From positions 1-16,719 of the forward strand of contig JAKAXN010000061.1 in NCBI GenBank assembly GCA_021816565.1: DNA of 16,719 nt, read 5' to 3'. Positions 6,542 to 13,165 of the stretch are shown here, piece after piece (within the stretch, counting starts at the first letter, position 1; the number at the start of each line of letters is the position of its first letter). This stretch comes from Actinomycetes bacterium (lineage in GTDB: Bacteria; Actinomycetota; Acidimicrobiia; Acidimicrobiales; Palsa-688). The position numbers and the translations under genes are program-made. Below the pieces are notes generated by a model. That model was given only the letters and a program-made list of their open reading frames with translations. It did not search any database and was not told where the DNA came from.

Positions 6542-6772
6542 ATGACCACCACAGACACCCTGCCCCAACTCCTCGACATCGACCACCTCGCCCAACACCT
6601 CGGCACCAGCCACCGCCACATACGCCGCCTCATCGCCGAAAAGCGCATCCCCTACCTCAAGGTCGGGCGGCTGATCAGGTTTGATCCGGGCGAGGTGGCC
6701 CAGTGGCTGGAGTCGAACCGGCAGGGCCCCGGCAGCACGTGGCACGGCACGCCCAGGCGTCACAGCCACTGA
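6542..6772 (+). CDS. xis: Excisionase-like helix-turn-helix protein
   Basis: A 76-residue DNA-binding protein of the excisionase/MerR-like helix-turn-helix (HTH_17) family. The core is LLDIDHLAQHLGTSHRHIRRL (10-30), then IAEKRIPYLKVGRLIRFDPGEVAQWLESN (31-59), which is the standard signature of small Xis proteins. The ATG at 6542 is chosen because aggagg (6530-6535) lies at ideal distance; an earlier in-frame ATG at 6479 lacks a ribosome site and would add an unconserved extension. It precedes the integrase by 49 bp on the same strand. Together they should control excision, with Xis bending DNA at the att region. It might also repress or activate the local promoters. Confidence 0.88.
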   Translation: MTTTDTLPQLLDIDHLAQHLGTSHRHIRRLIAEKRIPYLKVGRLIRFDPGEVAQWLESNRQGPGSTWHGTPRRHSH

Positions 6773-6821
6773 CTACCTTGACCGAGGGCTTGACTACCGA
6801 CTCCAACCAAGGAGATGGCCG

Positions 6822-7964
6822 ATGACCCGCCGACAGTTCGGGCGTGTTCGCAAGCTACCGTCGGGTAAGTGGCAGGCCCGCTATCCGACCGGTGACGGGC
6901 AACTCAGGACCGCCCCGGTCACGTTCGCCACTAAGGGTGACGCCTCCAGTTACCTGTCCACCATCGAGGCCGATCTGATGCGAGGGCACTACATTGACCC
7001 GCGGGCCGGCCGTCTTCTCTTCGCCGCCTGGGCGGACCAGTGGCTGCAGCGGCCCGGCAAGCGCACGAACAGCGTGGTCCGAGATCGCCAGGCGATCGCC
7101 CACTTCCTTCCGCTGCTGGGTCCGAGGCCGCTCGGCACCATCACACCGATGCACGTACAGGGGGCCATTGATGTCCGAGCCAGCGAGGCCGCGCCGGCCA
7201 CAGTGGCCCGGGATTTCTCGGCACTTAGAGCCGTGTTCAACGCAGCCGTCGACGCCGACCTGATCGGCCGGTCGCCGTGCCGGAAGATCGCGCTGCCGAG
7301 AGTCCGACCGCCGGCGAGGACGCCAGTCAGCCCCGAAGACCTCGAACGGCTCGCCTCCGAGGTCCCCGGCCGCTACCGGGCGCTGGTCCTGATCGGCGGT
7401 GTGCTGGGGCTGCGATGGGGGGAAGCCGTCGGGCTCCGCATCGGGGACGTCGACTTCCTGCGAAGGACGGTGCGGGTCTCGCAGGTCGTCGAAGAGACGG
7501 CCGGCGAGATACGAATCGTTGCGGAAGCCAAGTCGGCTGCCGGGCTGCGGACCGTGTCCGCCCCTGCGTTTCTGATCGAGGAGCTGAGCCGGCACATAGC
7601 CCGCTACCGCAGCGAGGCCTCCGGCGACCCAGGGGCGCTGATCTTCATGGGGCCACGGGGAGGGGTGCTGCGGAGGAGGTTCTCGGAGCGCACCTTCGCC
7701 CCCGCCGTCCGACGGGCGGGTCTCGATCCGTCCCTGACCTTCCACGGTCTTCGTCACGCCGCCATCACGGCCATGGTCGAGCTCGGCGTGCACCCCCGGG
7801 TGATGCAGGGACGGGCCGGGCATGCGACGGCGAAGCTCACCATGGAGCTCTACGCCCACGTACCAGAGGAGGCGGACCGTCAGACCGCCGAGGCGCTCGA
7901 CCGTCACTACGGGCCCGCGACAGAGTCCCAGGCGTCCGCCAGACCGGCGGGGCGGCAGTCCTGA
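6822..7964 (+). CDS. int: Tyrosine recombinase / site-specific integrase
   Basis: A 380-residue phage-type integrase that would recombine attP with the tRNA-Val attB. An N-terminal arm-binding segment (1-60) is followed by a SAM-like core-binding domain (about 65-160) and the catalytic domain (about 170-365). Catalytic residues are visible: R198 (GLRWGE), K237 (EAKSAAGLR), H308 and R311 (HGLRH), H334 (GH) and the nucleophile Y344 (MELYAHV). The start at 6822 is preceded by aaggag at 7-base spacing; a longer open frame upstream is only the shifted reading of the xis gene. All residues are intact, so the enzyme should be active. Its stop overlaps a possible CTG start of the zeta gene. Confidence 0.95.
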   Translation: MTRRQFGRVRKLPSGKWQARYPTGDGQLRTAPVTFATKGDASSYLSTIEADLMRGHYIDPRAGRLLFAAWADQWLQRPGKRTNSVVRDRQAIAHFLPLLGPRPLGTITPMHVQGAIDVRASEAAPATVARDFSALRAVFNAAVDADLIGRSPCRKIALPRVRPPARTPVSPEDLERLASEVPGRYRALVLIGGVLGLRWGEAVGLRIGDVDFLRRTVRVSQVVEETAGEIRIVAEAKSAAGLRTVSAPAFLIEELSRHIARYRSEASGDPGALIFMGPRGGVLRRRFSERTFAPAVRRAGLDPSLTFHGLRHAAITAMVELGVHPRVMQGRAGHATAKLTMELYAHVPEEADRQTAEALDRHYGPATESQASARPAGRQS

Positions 7965-8014
7965 CTGACTCCGCACCGACGAGCGGTGTCACGGCCTCGG
8001 ACACGCCTCGGGAG

Positions 8015-8587
8015 GTGCTGATCCTGGCCGGCCCGAACGGCGCCGGAAAGACCACTGCGAGCCGGCTGGTGGTCCCGCCCGGGATGGTCTTCGTCAATGC
8101 CGACATCATCGCCCGAGAGCTCGCCGACGAGGGACATCCGGTCGAGGGCCTTCAGGTTGCGGCCGGCCGCTTGGTGCTGGCCGAGATACGACGCCTCGAG
8201 ACGGCACGTGCTTCCTTCTGCGTCGAAACGAACCTGGCGGGTCGGGGCCTGACACGGTCCATCCGGACCTGGCAGGAAGGCGGGTACACCGTCCGACTGG
8301 CCTTCGTCGCCCTGGTCAGTCCGGAACTGGCACTGGCGAGGGTCGCCCATCGGGTCGCGGAGGGCGGCCATGACGTTCCTGGAGACGTCGTCCGCCGCCG
8401 ATGGCGACAGGGACTTGAGGCGCTGTTCTCGGTGTACCTCGACCTGGCGGACAGCTGGCGCCTGACCGACAACAGCGCCGATCATGCCGTTGCGGTGGCC
8501 TCAGGGGGAAAGGGCGGCTCCCCCCGGATTCTGGACCAGTCGTTGTGGGTGCGCTACCGGAGTCTCGCCCGCACTAATCGGCCCTAG
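8015..8587 (+). CDS. Zeta-family toxin (UDP-sugar kinase-like P-loop protein)
   Basis: About 190 residues of the zeta/PezT family. Characterised members phosphorylate UDP-N-acetylglucosamine and block cell-wall synthesis. From the GTG at 8015 the motifs are Walker A GPNGAGKT (6-13), NAD (28-30, likely catalytic Asp), ETN (71-73), R109 and R113, and GGHDVP (117-122) followed by VVRRRW. LADSWRLTDNS then matches the family's C-terminal signature. The start is uncertain: no ATG exists, the GTG has no well-spaced ribosome site, and a CTG at 7961 overlaps the integrase stop and has ggggcgg upstream. Coupled translation from int is therefore possible. No epsilon/PezA-like antitoxin precedes it. Some zeta-like kinases are not toxins, so the function is inferred from family only. 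Confidence 0.85.
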   Translation: MLILAGPNGAGKTTASRLVVPPGMVFVNADIIARELADEGHPVEGLQVAAGRLVLAEIRRLETARASFCVETNLAGRGLTRSIRTWQEGGYTVRLAFVALVSPELALARVAHRVAEGGHDVPGDVVRRRWRQGLEALFSVYLDLADSWRLTDNSADHAVAVASGGKGGSPRILDQSLWVRYRSLARTNRP

Positions 8588-8856
8588 GGGATCAGCTCGA
8601 CGCCTCGGCCCCGATCGACGGCGATGGACAGGCCGTTCCGCCTCCTCTGGGTGACGGCCTGATCGACGGCGGCTTCGATGTGCGCCTCTATGTCGCCGAA
8701 GACGACCGAGACGGAATCGACGTCCTCGGTAGGTCGCGCCTCAGGGTTCACGCAGTCCAAGATAGGGCCGGAAGCGCGATCGCGCTGGGCCACGCCCGAT
8801 CCGAAGGGGCACGTGAGGGGCACGAACGGGTATTGAGGCCGTTCTCGCACCATCAA
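8584..8856 (-). CDS. Small uncharacterised reading frame convergent with zeta (doubtful)
   Basis: A frame of up to 90 residues whose TAG shares the CTAG tetranucleotide with the zeta stop. The C-terminal half (HIEAAVDQAVTQRRRNG, then SIAVDRGRGVELIP) has protein-like composition and a possible helix. The N-terminal part is implausible because it runs over the right arm-site repeat (8806-8824). A GTG at 8751 would give 55 residues, but it has no clear ribosome site. A small antitoxin for the zeta kinase is conceivable from position alone, though antitoxins normally sit on the same strand. It could also be noise in GC-rich DNA. Confidence 0.3.
   Translation of the reverse strand: MMVRERPQYPFVPLTCPFGSGVAQRDRASGPILDCVNPEARPTEDVDSVSVVFGDIEAHIEAAVDQAVTQRRRNGLSIAVDRGRGVELIP
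8806..8824 (+). repeat. Right integrase arm-site cluster
   Basis: Two ggggcacg copies at 8806 and 8817, again 11 bp apart, form a 19-bp unit differing from the left copy (317-335) only at the ninth base. It lies 65 bp inside the attR core and in the same orientation as the left cluster. In the excised circle the two clusters would flank the attP core on opposite sides, as arm sites do. Confidence 0.6.
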
Positions 8857-8889
8857 AACCGCAGGTCAACGGCCTGTTCGACCGTGGAC

Positions 8890-8941
8890 AGCGCAGCCTT
8901 CACACGGCTGAGGTCACAGGTTCGATTCCTGTAGCGCCCAC
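8890..8941 (+). repeat. attR core (truncated tRNA-Val copy)
   Basis: An exact 52-bp copy of 169-220, containing the anticodon arm, variable region, T arm and 3' acceptor strand but no 5' half, so it cannot make a tRNA. Beyond it the sequence reads ctcccgc rather than completing CCA. This junction marks the return to chromosomal DNA. Confidence 0.92.
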
Positions 8942-9129
8942 TCCCGCAGTCGCCGCCGGTAGGTCGAGGCAACGCCCTCCCGACCCGGGCGCAAAGAGCA
9001 GAAAGACCCGGGCCCCGGCCGCGGGTCCGGCGCGAAAGTCCACTTCAGATCCGGGTCACAACGACCACGGGGGCTGGAACCGCAGACCACCGGCCATCCC
9101 GTCGTCGGTCAGGCGTGGGCCCGGCGGAG

Positions 9130-9156
9130 GGCGCCCCGGGCCCTGCTCCGGGCGCC
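9130..9156 (+). promoter_or_regulatory. Leader hairpin directly before a ribosome-binding site
   Basis: The arms ggcgccc (9130-9136) and gggcgcc (9150-9156) pair, and an inner cgg/ccg can add three more pairs with a bulge. The stem ends exactly where the ggaggaggaagg ribosome site begins (9157-9168). It may stabilise the leader, keep the ribosome site open or end upstream transcripts. The role is a guess. Confidence 0.3.
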
Positions 9157-9172
9157 GGAGGAGGAAGGCGAC

Positions 9173-9601
9173 ATGGGACGCGCGATCACCTCCTGGAGCG
9201 CCGGGCTCGGAGCTCTGACGCTGGCCGGGGGCCTGGTGGGCGGCGGCGCCCCGGCCGCCTCCGCCGCGGGCGGGCAGTCCACTTCCGGCGTGGTGGTGAC
9301 CGCCACCAATCCCGGTGATGCCACCGGGTTCAGCACCATGAGGCTGCAGCTCGTCGCCCGGACGGCCCCGAGCTCGGTGACCGACCCCTCGTGCCGGCCC
9401 CAGGACGTGACCCTGCAGTGCTCCGGGTCCCTGAACCTGGTCGTGGCGGACTTCGGGCGCCTGAGCGTGACCGGCTTCCAGCTGCACCGGCTGGCGGTCG
9501 GCGACATCTCCTGCGGCGGGGGCGACGAGGGTGACTGCGGGGACGGCGACACCGGATCCAGGCCGGTCGTGACCGGCACCGGGCCCGCCGCAGCCGGGTA
9601 G
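9173..9601 (+). CDS. Small secreted protein of unknown function, four cysteines
   Basis: A 142-residue protein with a clear Sec signal peptide. It has a short N-terminus with one Arg, a hydrophobic stretch GLGALTLAGGLVGGG, and an ASA-A cleavage site near residue 31. The mature part is about 110 residues, beta-prone (SGVVVTATNPGD, MRLQLVARTAP, LNLVVADFGRLSVTGFQLHRL). Four cysteines could form two disulfides. The tail is rich in Gly/Asp and has low complexity (CGGGDEGDCGDGDTGS). No transmembrane anchor or sorting signal follows. The ATG is supported by ggaggaggaagg four bases upstream. I do not recognise a family. It is the first chromosomal gene to the right of the element and is separated from its neighbours by more than 120 bp on each side. 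Confidence 0.72.
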   Translation: MGRAITSWSAGLGALTLAGGLVGGGAPAASAAGGQSTSGVVVTATNPGDATGFSTMRLQLVARTAPSSVTDPSCRPQDVTLQCSGSLNLVVADFGRLSVTGFQLHRLAVGDISCGGGDEGDCGDGDTGSRPVVTGTGPAAAG

Positions 9602-9727
9602 CGGCCGGGCATGGCCCCATTCCCCCGAAGTCTGCGCCGCGGTGCGGCAACTCCTGGCAGGGACCCCGTTTCACCGTGGCAGGTGCCGGGTATCCACTGC
9701 CCGCTTGTTCGGAGGTGAGCAGCTCAA

Positions 9728-10150
9728 GTGTGTCGACATGCCCTCAACCGCTTCTCCTGCTCCCCCGAAGCAGCCCGCACCGGGCGCCGGTTCGTCGCCC
9801 AGGTCCTCGAGGAATGGGGCGTCGGCCCCGGCGACCCGGCCGCGGCCAGCCTGGACGACCTGATCCTGCTGTCGAGTGAGCTGCTGACCAACGCGGTGAA
9901 GGCCTGCTCGGGCGACATCGTGGTGGAGATCACCGCCCATCGCGACAGCATCGAGCTGGCGGTGGAGGACGACTCGCCACTGGCGGCCGTCCTGCGCCGA
10001 CCCGATGAATCCGGAGGTCGCGGTCTGCACATCGTGGAGGCGCTGGCCACCAGGTGGGGCCAGCAGCCGGCCAGCACCGGCCACAAGCGGGTGTGGTGCC
10101 AGATGGCGGTCCCGGTCGGCTCGATCATCGGCGAGGGCTGCCGGCTGTAG
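9728..10150 (+). CDS. RsbW-like ATP-binding regulator (anti-sigma/serine kinase fold)
   Basis: A 140-residue GHKL-type HATPase domain of the class that includes RsbW/SpoIIAB-like anti-sigma kinases and many actinobacterial relatives. The N box is SELLTNAVKA (50-59), the G1 box is VEDDSP (79-84) and the G2 box is GGRGLHIVEALATRWG (96-111). A final strand, KRVWCQM, completes the fold. The GTG start at 9728 is supported by ggaggtgag eight bases upstream. Family members bind or phosphorylate an anti-sigma-factor antagonist or bind a sigma factor; no such partner gene lies adjacent. It converges on the EAL-HDOD gene across a strong hairpin. The family assignment is firm; the exact target is unknown. 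Confidence 0.85.
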   Translation: MCRHALNRFSCSPEAARTGRRFVAQVLEEWGVGPGDPAAASLDDLILLSSELLTNAVKACSGDIVVEITAHRDSIELAVEDDSPLAAVLRRPDESGGRGLHIVEALATRWGQQPASTGHKRVWCQMAVPVGSIIGEGCRL

Positions 10151-10176
10151 GACGGCCCCGGCATCCCGGGGCCGTC
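10151..10176. terminator. Perfect 11-bp bidirectional hairpin terminator
   Basis: gacggccccgg (10151-10161) and ccggggccgtc (10166-10176) are exact reverse complements around a catc loop. The hairpin starts at the base after one stop codon and ends two bases before the convergent gene's stop. There is no T-run on either strand, which is common in high-GC actinobacteria. It is well placed to end transcription in both directions. Confidence 0.75.
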
Positions 10177-10178
10177 GG

Positions 10179-11423
10179 TCAGGCGGCCCGGTCGGCGCCG
10201 GCGAGCGTGTCCATCAGCCCCTCGGCCCAGCCCACGGCATCGACGTAGAGTTGCTCGAGCACCAGGTGGTCCACGCCCGAGCGGGGCCGCTCCGGGGGGC
10301 TGCCGGTCTCCCAGTCCAGCACGTCGTCCAGGACCTCGCCGAGCCGACCCCGCCGGTGGAGGAGGGCCTGCACCAGGTCCTCGGTGATGGCCAGCTTGGC
10401 CACGATGTCGGCCAGCGGGGCGCACAGCACCAGGTCGAGGGCGGAGACCAGACCGACCGTGAAGGCCGCGTCGGCCGGTGCGGCCCGGCCCGCTACGGCC
10501 ACCAGCTCGGCCATGCGGGCCCTCGACATGGCCATGGTGATCTGCTCCGGCGCGCCCTGGTTGGCATCGGCGACGAGCATCAGGACCAGCCACCGGTACA
10601 TCCATTCCCGGCCGAGAAGCACCGTCGCCTCCCGGACCGACTGCACCGGGCGGCGGAGACCTCCCGACGCGCCCAGGCTGGACACGTGCAGCAGCCGGTA
10701 GCTGAGCCCGGCGTCGGCCTCGACCAACTTCTGCAGGTCCGTGGCGCTGGTCCGGGGGTCGTTGACCGCCTCGATCATGCGCAGCACGGTCAGGCGCCCC
10801 GGTGTGAGGGCGTCGGGCCGGGCCGACAGGGGGCGCGACAGCATCCGCCCCTCGAACATGTCGAACCCGGCGTGCTGGGCCATGGCCATGCGGGCTGTGT
10901 CGTCCACGCCCACGGCCACCGGTCGGATGCCCGAGGCGTGGGCCAGGTCCAGCAGGCCGCGCAGCCCGAAGCTCGGCAGGCCGAGGAAGTCGACGAACGC
11001 GAAGGTGGACAGTTCCAGCAGCGGGGAGTCCGCAGCGAAGGCGTCGAGGCCGTCGACCGCCACCAGGAATCCCCGGGCCGCCAGCCGCCGGTACCCGTCC
11101 ACCACGTCGGGGTCGCCGGCCCGGGCCGGCCCGACCAGCAGGACGGTCCGCTCCGGCGGCAGGGGAAGGGTCTCCTCCCCGCTGACGAACCGGAGGGAGG
11201 GGGTGGTGTAGATCAGCTTCCCGGCGCACAGCCGCTCCCAGCCGGGGCGTCCGGCGTGGCGACCGGCCAGCTCCTCCGTGAGCACCTCGGCTTCGTCGGC
11301 CCGGGTGACGGGCCCGCCGTCCGCAGTTGCCGGCCCCCATCGGGCCACCCCGGGCCGGTAGCCGACCACCGTCAGGTCGGTGCCGAACACCGGCCGGCGG
11401 CCGGCGATCACCGTTGGGGTCAT
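10179..11423 (-). CDS. Degenerate EAL plus HDOD signal-transduction protein
   Basis: A 414-residue protein of the EAL-HDOD (YuxH-like) type. The N-terminal half (about 1-200) follows the EAL fold (IAGRRPVFGTDLTVVGYRPG at the start, FDMFEGRMLSRP at 188-199). The signature Glu-Ala-Leu and the metal-binding lysine/aspartate motifs are absent, so cyclic-di-GMP hydrolysis is unlikely. The HDOD half (about 205-395) is typical (LRMIEAVNDP, SYRLLHVSSLGASGG, RPVQSVREATVLLGREWMYR). The ATG at 11423 is chosen because homologues begin a few residues before the IARQP-like motif; an upstream ATG at 11486 adds an atypical extension. Such proteins act as regulatory scaffolds in cyclic-di-GMP or stress pathways. 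The partner is not evident, although an RsbW-like gene converges on it. Confidence 0.85.
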   Translation of the reverse strand: MTPTVIAGRRPVFGTDLTVVGYRPGVARWGPATADGGPVTRADEAEVLTEELAGRHAGRPGWERLCAGKLIYTTPSLRFVSGEETLPLPPERTVLLVGPARAGDPDVVDGYRRLAARGFLVAVDGLDAFAADSPLLELSTFAFVDFLGLPSFGLRGLLDLAHASGIRPVAVGVDDTARMAMAQHAGFDMFEGRMLSRPLSARPDALTPGRLTVLRMIEAVNDPRTSATDLQKLVEADAGLSYRLLHVSSLGASGGLRRPVQSVREATVLLGREWMYRWLVLMLVADANQGAPEQITMAMSRARMAELVAVAGRAAPADAAFTVGLVSALDLVLCAPLADIVAKLAITEDLVQALLHRRGRLGEVLDDVLDWETGSPPERPRSGVDHLVLEQLYVDAVGWAEGLMDTLAGADRAA

Positions 11424-11541
11424 CGCCTGCCTTGCGTGGAGACCATGGACCGTCCATCGGCCGGAGCCGGGGACCGCATGAGGCACCGGCGGCCTTTTCC
11501 GCCTTCGCCGACCTGCGCCGGCGCCGGCACCCCGGGCCCTG

Positions 11542-12318
11542 CTATCCGAGCGCCGGATCGGCGGCGAAGCGGACCTCCGAGACGGTCACAGCCCGCCCGC
11601 CGAGCGCCACCCGGTCCCCGGCGCGGCGCATCCGCACCGTCCCGCCCCGGGCCGAGGCCTGGTAGCCGACCAGCTCGGACCGACCGGTCCGGGCCTCCCA
11701 GTAGCACGCCAGGGTGCAATGGGCGGAGCCGGTCACGGGATCCTCGGGCACGCCCACCGCCGGGCAGAAGACCCGGCTGACGCAGTCCACGCCGGGGCGG
11801 TCGCCGGCGGCGGTCACGATCAGCCCCCGGCAGTCCAGCGAGCGGATGGCCGCCATGTCCGCCTCGAAACCCCGCACCGCAGCTGCGTCGGGTAGCTCGA
11901 CCAGCAGGTCGAAACGGCCCTTCGCCCACGAGCGCGAGGGGATCGACTGCAGGCCGGGCGGGGCGTCCACGGCGGCCGGCGGGTCAGCCGGGAAGTCCAT
12001 CTCGATCAGGTCCCCGCCGACGCTCCGACAGGTGAGGACCCCACTTCGGGTATGGAAGCGGCCGCCTCCGACCACGTGGGCCGAGGCCAGGGTGGCGTGG
12101 CCGCACAGGTCCACCTCCGCCTCGGGGGTGAACCACCGCAGGTCGTACTCACCGTCGCCCCGGCCGACGACGAACGCCGTCTCCGAGAGGTTCATCTCGA
12201 GCGCCACCTTCTGCATCCACCGGTCGGGCGGGAACCCGGCGAGCACGGCCACCGCGGCCGGGTTCCCGGCGAAGGGGCGGTCGGTGAATGCGTCCACGAC
12301 CTGCAGGACCAGGCTCAT
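11542..12318 (-). CDS. PhzF-family isomerase/epimerase-like protein
   Basis: A 258-residue protein with the PhzF fold (two diaminopimelate-epimerase-like halves). Clear markers are VVDAFTDRPFAGNPAAV (7-23), NLSETAFV with the catalytic glutamate E46, RWFTPEAEVDLCGHATLA (61-78) and EDPVTGSAHC in the second half. PhzF proper isomerises a phenazine precursor, but most members of the wider family have unknown substrates and no phenazine genes lie nearby. The ATG at 12318 overlaps the upstream hydrolase stop as ATGA, so the two genes are translationally coupled. A longer open frame upstream is the shifted reading of that hydrolase. It is slightly shorter than typical members (about 280-300). Confidence 0.9.
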   Translation of the reverse strand: MSLVLQVVDAFTDRPFAGNPAAVAVLAGFPPDRWMQKVALEMNLSETAFVVGRGDGEYDLRWFTPEAEVDLCGHATLASAHVVGGGRFHTRSGVLTCRSVGGDLIEMDFPADPPAAVDAPPGLQSIPSRSWAKGRFDLLVELPDAAAVRGFEADMAAIRSLDCRGLIVTAAGDRPGVDCVSRVFCPAVGVPEDPVTGSAHCTLACYWEARTGRSELVGYQASARGGTVRMRRAGDRVALGGRAVTVSEVRFAADPALG

Positions 12319-13103
12319 GCCGCCAGCCTGGCCCCTATCCAGCGCACCATGGACCCGATGACCCGGTCCTTCTCCGGCTCGTTGAAGATCTCGTGCCAGA
12401 GGCCCGGCCACAGGATCGCGGTCAGGTCCTCGCTGGACACCCCCGCCACCAGGTCCCGCAGGGCCTGCGGGCTGACCAGGAGGTCGGCGCTGCCGTGCAT
12501 GACCAGAACCGGCAGCCGCAGCTCGGCCAGGCGCCGCCTGACCTCCTCGACCTGGCCGGCGGCCTGCAGGAACCCCCGGGGCGGCGGCCCCAGGTACACC
12601 TCGGGGTCGTCCTTGTAGGCCTGGACCACGGCCGGGTCACGCGAGACCGCGTCGGCCAGGCCCAGATCCGGGATCTCCTCGGCCTCGGCCAGCGCGACCA
12701 GCTCCGGCGCGACATGGACCAGCGCGCCGGAGAGAACCAGGCCGGCCAGGCGGTCCTGGTGCTGCTCGGCGTACGCGGTGGCGATCAGCCCGCCCATGGA
12801 GTGACCGACCAGGAACAGGGGCCCGTCGGGAGCCTGCGAGCGAACCAGGTCCACGAACCGGTCGAGGTCGTCCACCGCCGCCCACACCGATTCGATGTTG
12901 GCCCGCTCGCCCTGGGACCGCCCGTGACCGCGGTGGTCGGGCGCCCATACCGACAGTGAGGCCGCATTGAGCGCAGCCGCCACGTGGGCGTAGCGCCCGC
13001 CGTGCTCGGCGAAGCCGTGGGCCAGGACCACCTGGCCGGCGGGGTCGTCGACCGGCCAGGCCCGGTAGGCCAGCCGGTCGTCGGCGAAACGTCCTGATTG
13101 CAT
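12315..13103 (-). CDS. Alpha/beta hydrolase, monoacylglycerol-lipase-like
   Basis: A 262-residue serine hydrolase of the monoacylglycerol lipase/lysophospholipase group (Hydrolase_4). It has the oxyanion motif HGFAEHGGRY (29-38), APDHRGHGRS (54-63) and nucleophile elbow GHSMGG with S102. The acid D207 lies in HGSADLLVSP and H237 in GLWHEIFNE, completing the triad. There is no signal peptide, so it is probably cytoplasmic. It would release fatty acid from monoacylglycerols or similar esters. The ATG at 13103 has cggagga seven bases upstream. It heads a two-gene operon with the PhzF-like gene (4-bp ATGA overlap) and is divergent from the permease gene. Confidence 0.92.
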   Translation of the reverse strand: MQSGRFADDRLAYRAWPVDDPAGQVVLAHGFAEHGGRYAHVAAALNAASLSVWAPDHRGHGRSQGERANIESVWAAVDDLDRFVDLVRSQAPDGPLFLVGHSMGGLIATAYAEQHQDRLAGLVLSGALVHVAPELVALAEAEEIPDLGLADAVSRDPAVVQAYKDDPEVYLGPPPRGFLQAAGQVEEVRRRLAELRLPVLVMHGSADLLVSPQALRDLVAGVSSEDLTAILWPGLWHEIFNEPEKDRVIGSMVRWIGARLAA

Positions 13104-13165
13104 GTCGGCTCCTCCGGGATCGGGATCGGTCCCGGAGGCTAGCCACCGCCCGGTACCTTCAGCGG

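Larger units (their letters stand above)
169..8941. mobile_element. Integrative mobilizable element inserted in tRNA-Val
   Basis: An 8.8-kb segment is bounded by perfect 52-bp tRNA-derived repeats. It encodes a tyrosine integrase and excisionase towards the right end and a MobF relaxase-helicase in the middle. The other genes are a zeta-family toxin and a sigma-factor/membrane-propeller pair. Matching ggggcacg clusters lie about 100 bp inside attL and about 70 bp inside attR. I see no replication initiator, no FtsK/TraB-type translocase and no type IV secretion genes. Seen directly: the repeats and gene families. Inferred: the element excises through Int/Xis and moves by borrowing a helper conjugation machine. 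The closest described classes are actinobacterial integrative and conjugative elements (AICEs) and IMEs; the missing Rep and FtsK argue for the latter. Confidence 0.88.

Noticed and set aside
8770..8800. Possible tRNA remnant on the minus strand, because the translation GVAQRDRASG resembles a tRNA D-arm read as protein
   Set aside because: The D-stem and acceptor arms do not pair and no T arm follows, so it is not supported as an RNA gene.
8680..8934. Plus-strand small frame ending in the attR repeat
   Set aside because: Its C-terminus is simply the tRNA repeat translated, and it has no ribosome site.
8890..8941. Second tRNA-Val gene
   Set aside because: Only the 3' part is present; there is no 5' acceptor strand or D arm. 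It is the attR repeat.
9724..11457. 577-codon minus-strand frame across the RsbW-like and EAL-HDOD genes
   Set aside because: It is in a different frame from the EAL-HDOD gene, rich in Gly/Arg/Pro, and crosses the perfect terminator. It has no recognisable domain.
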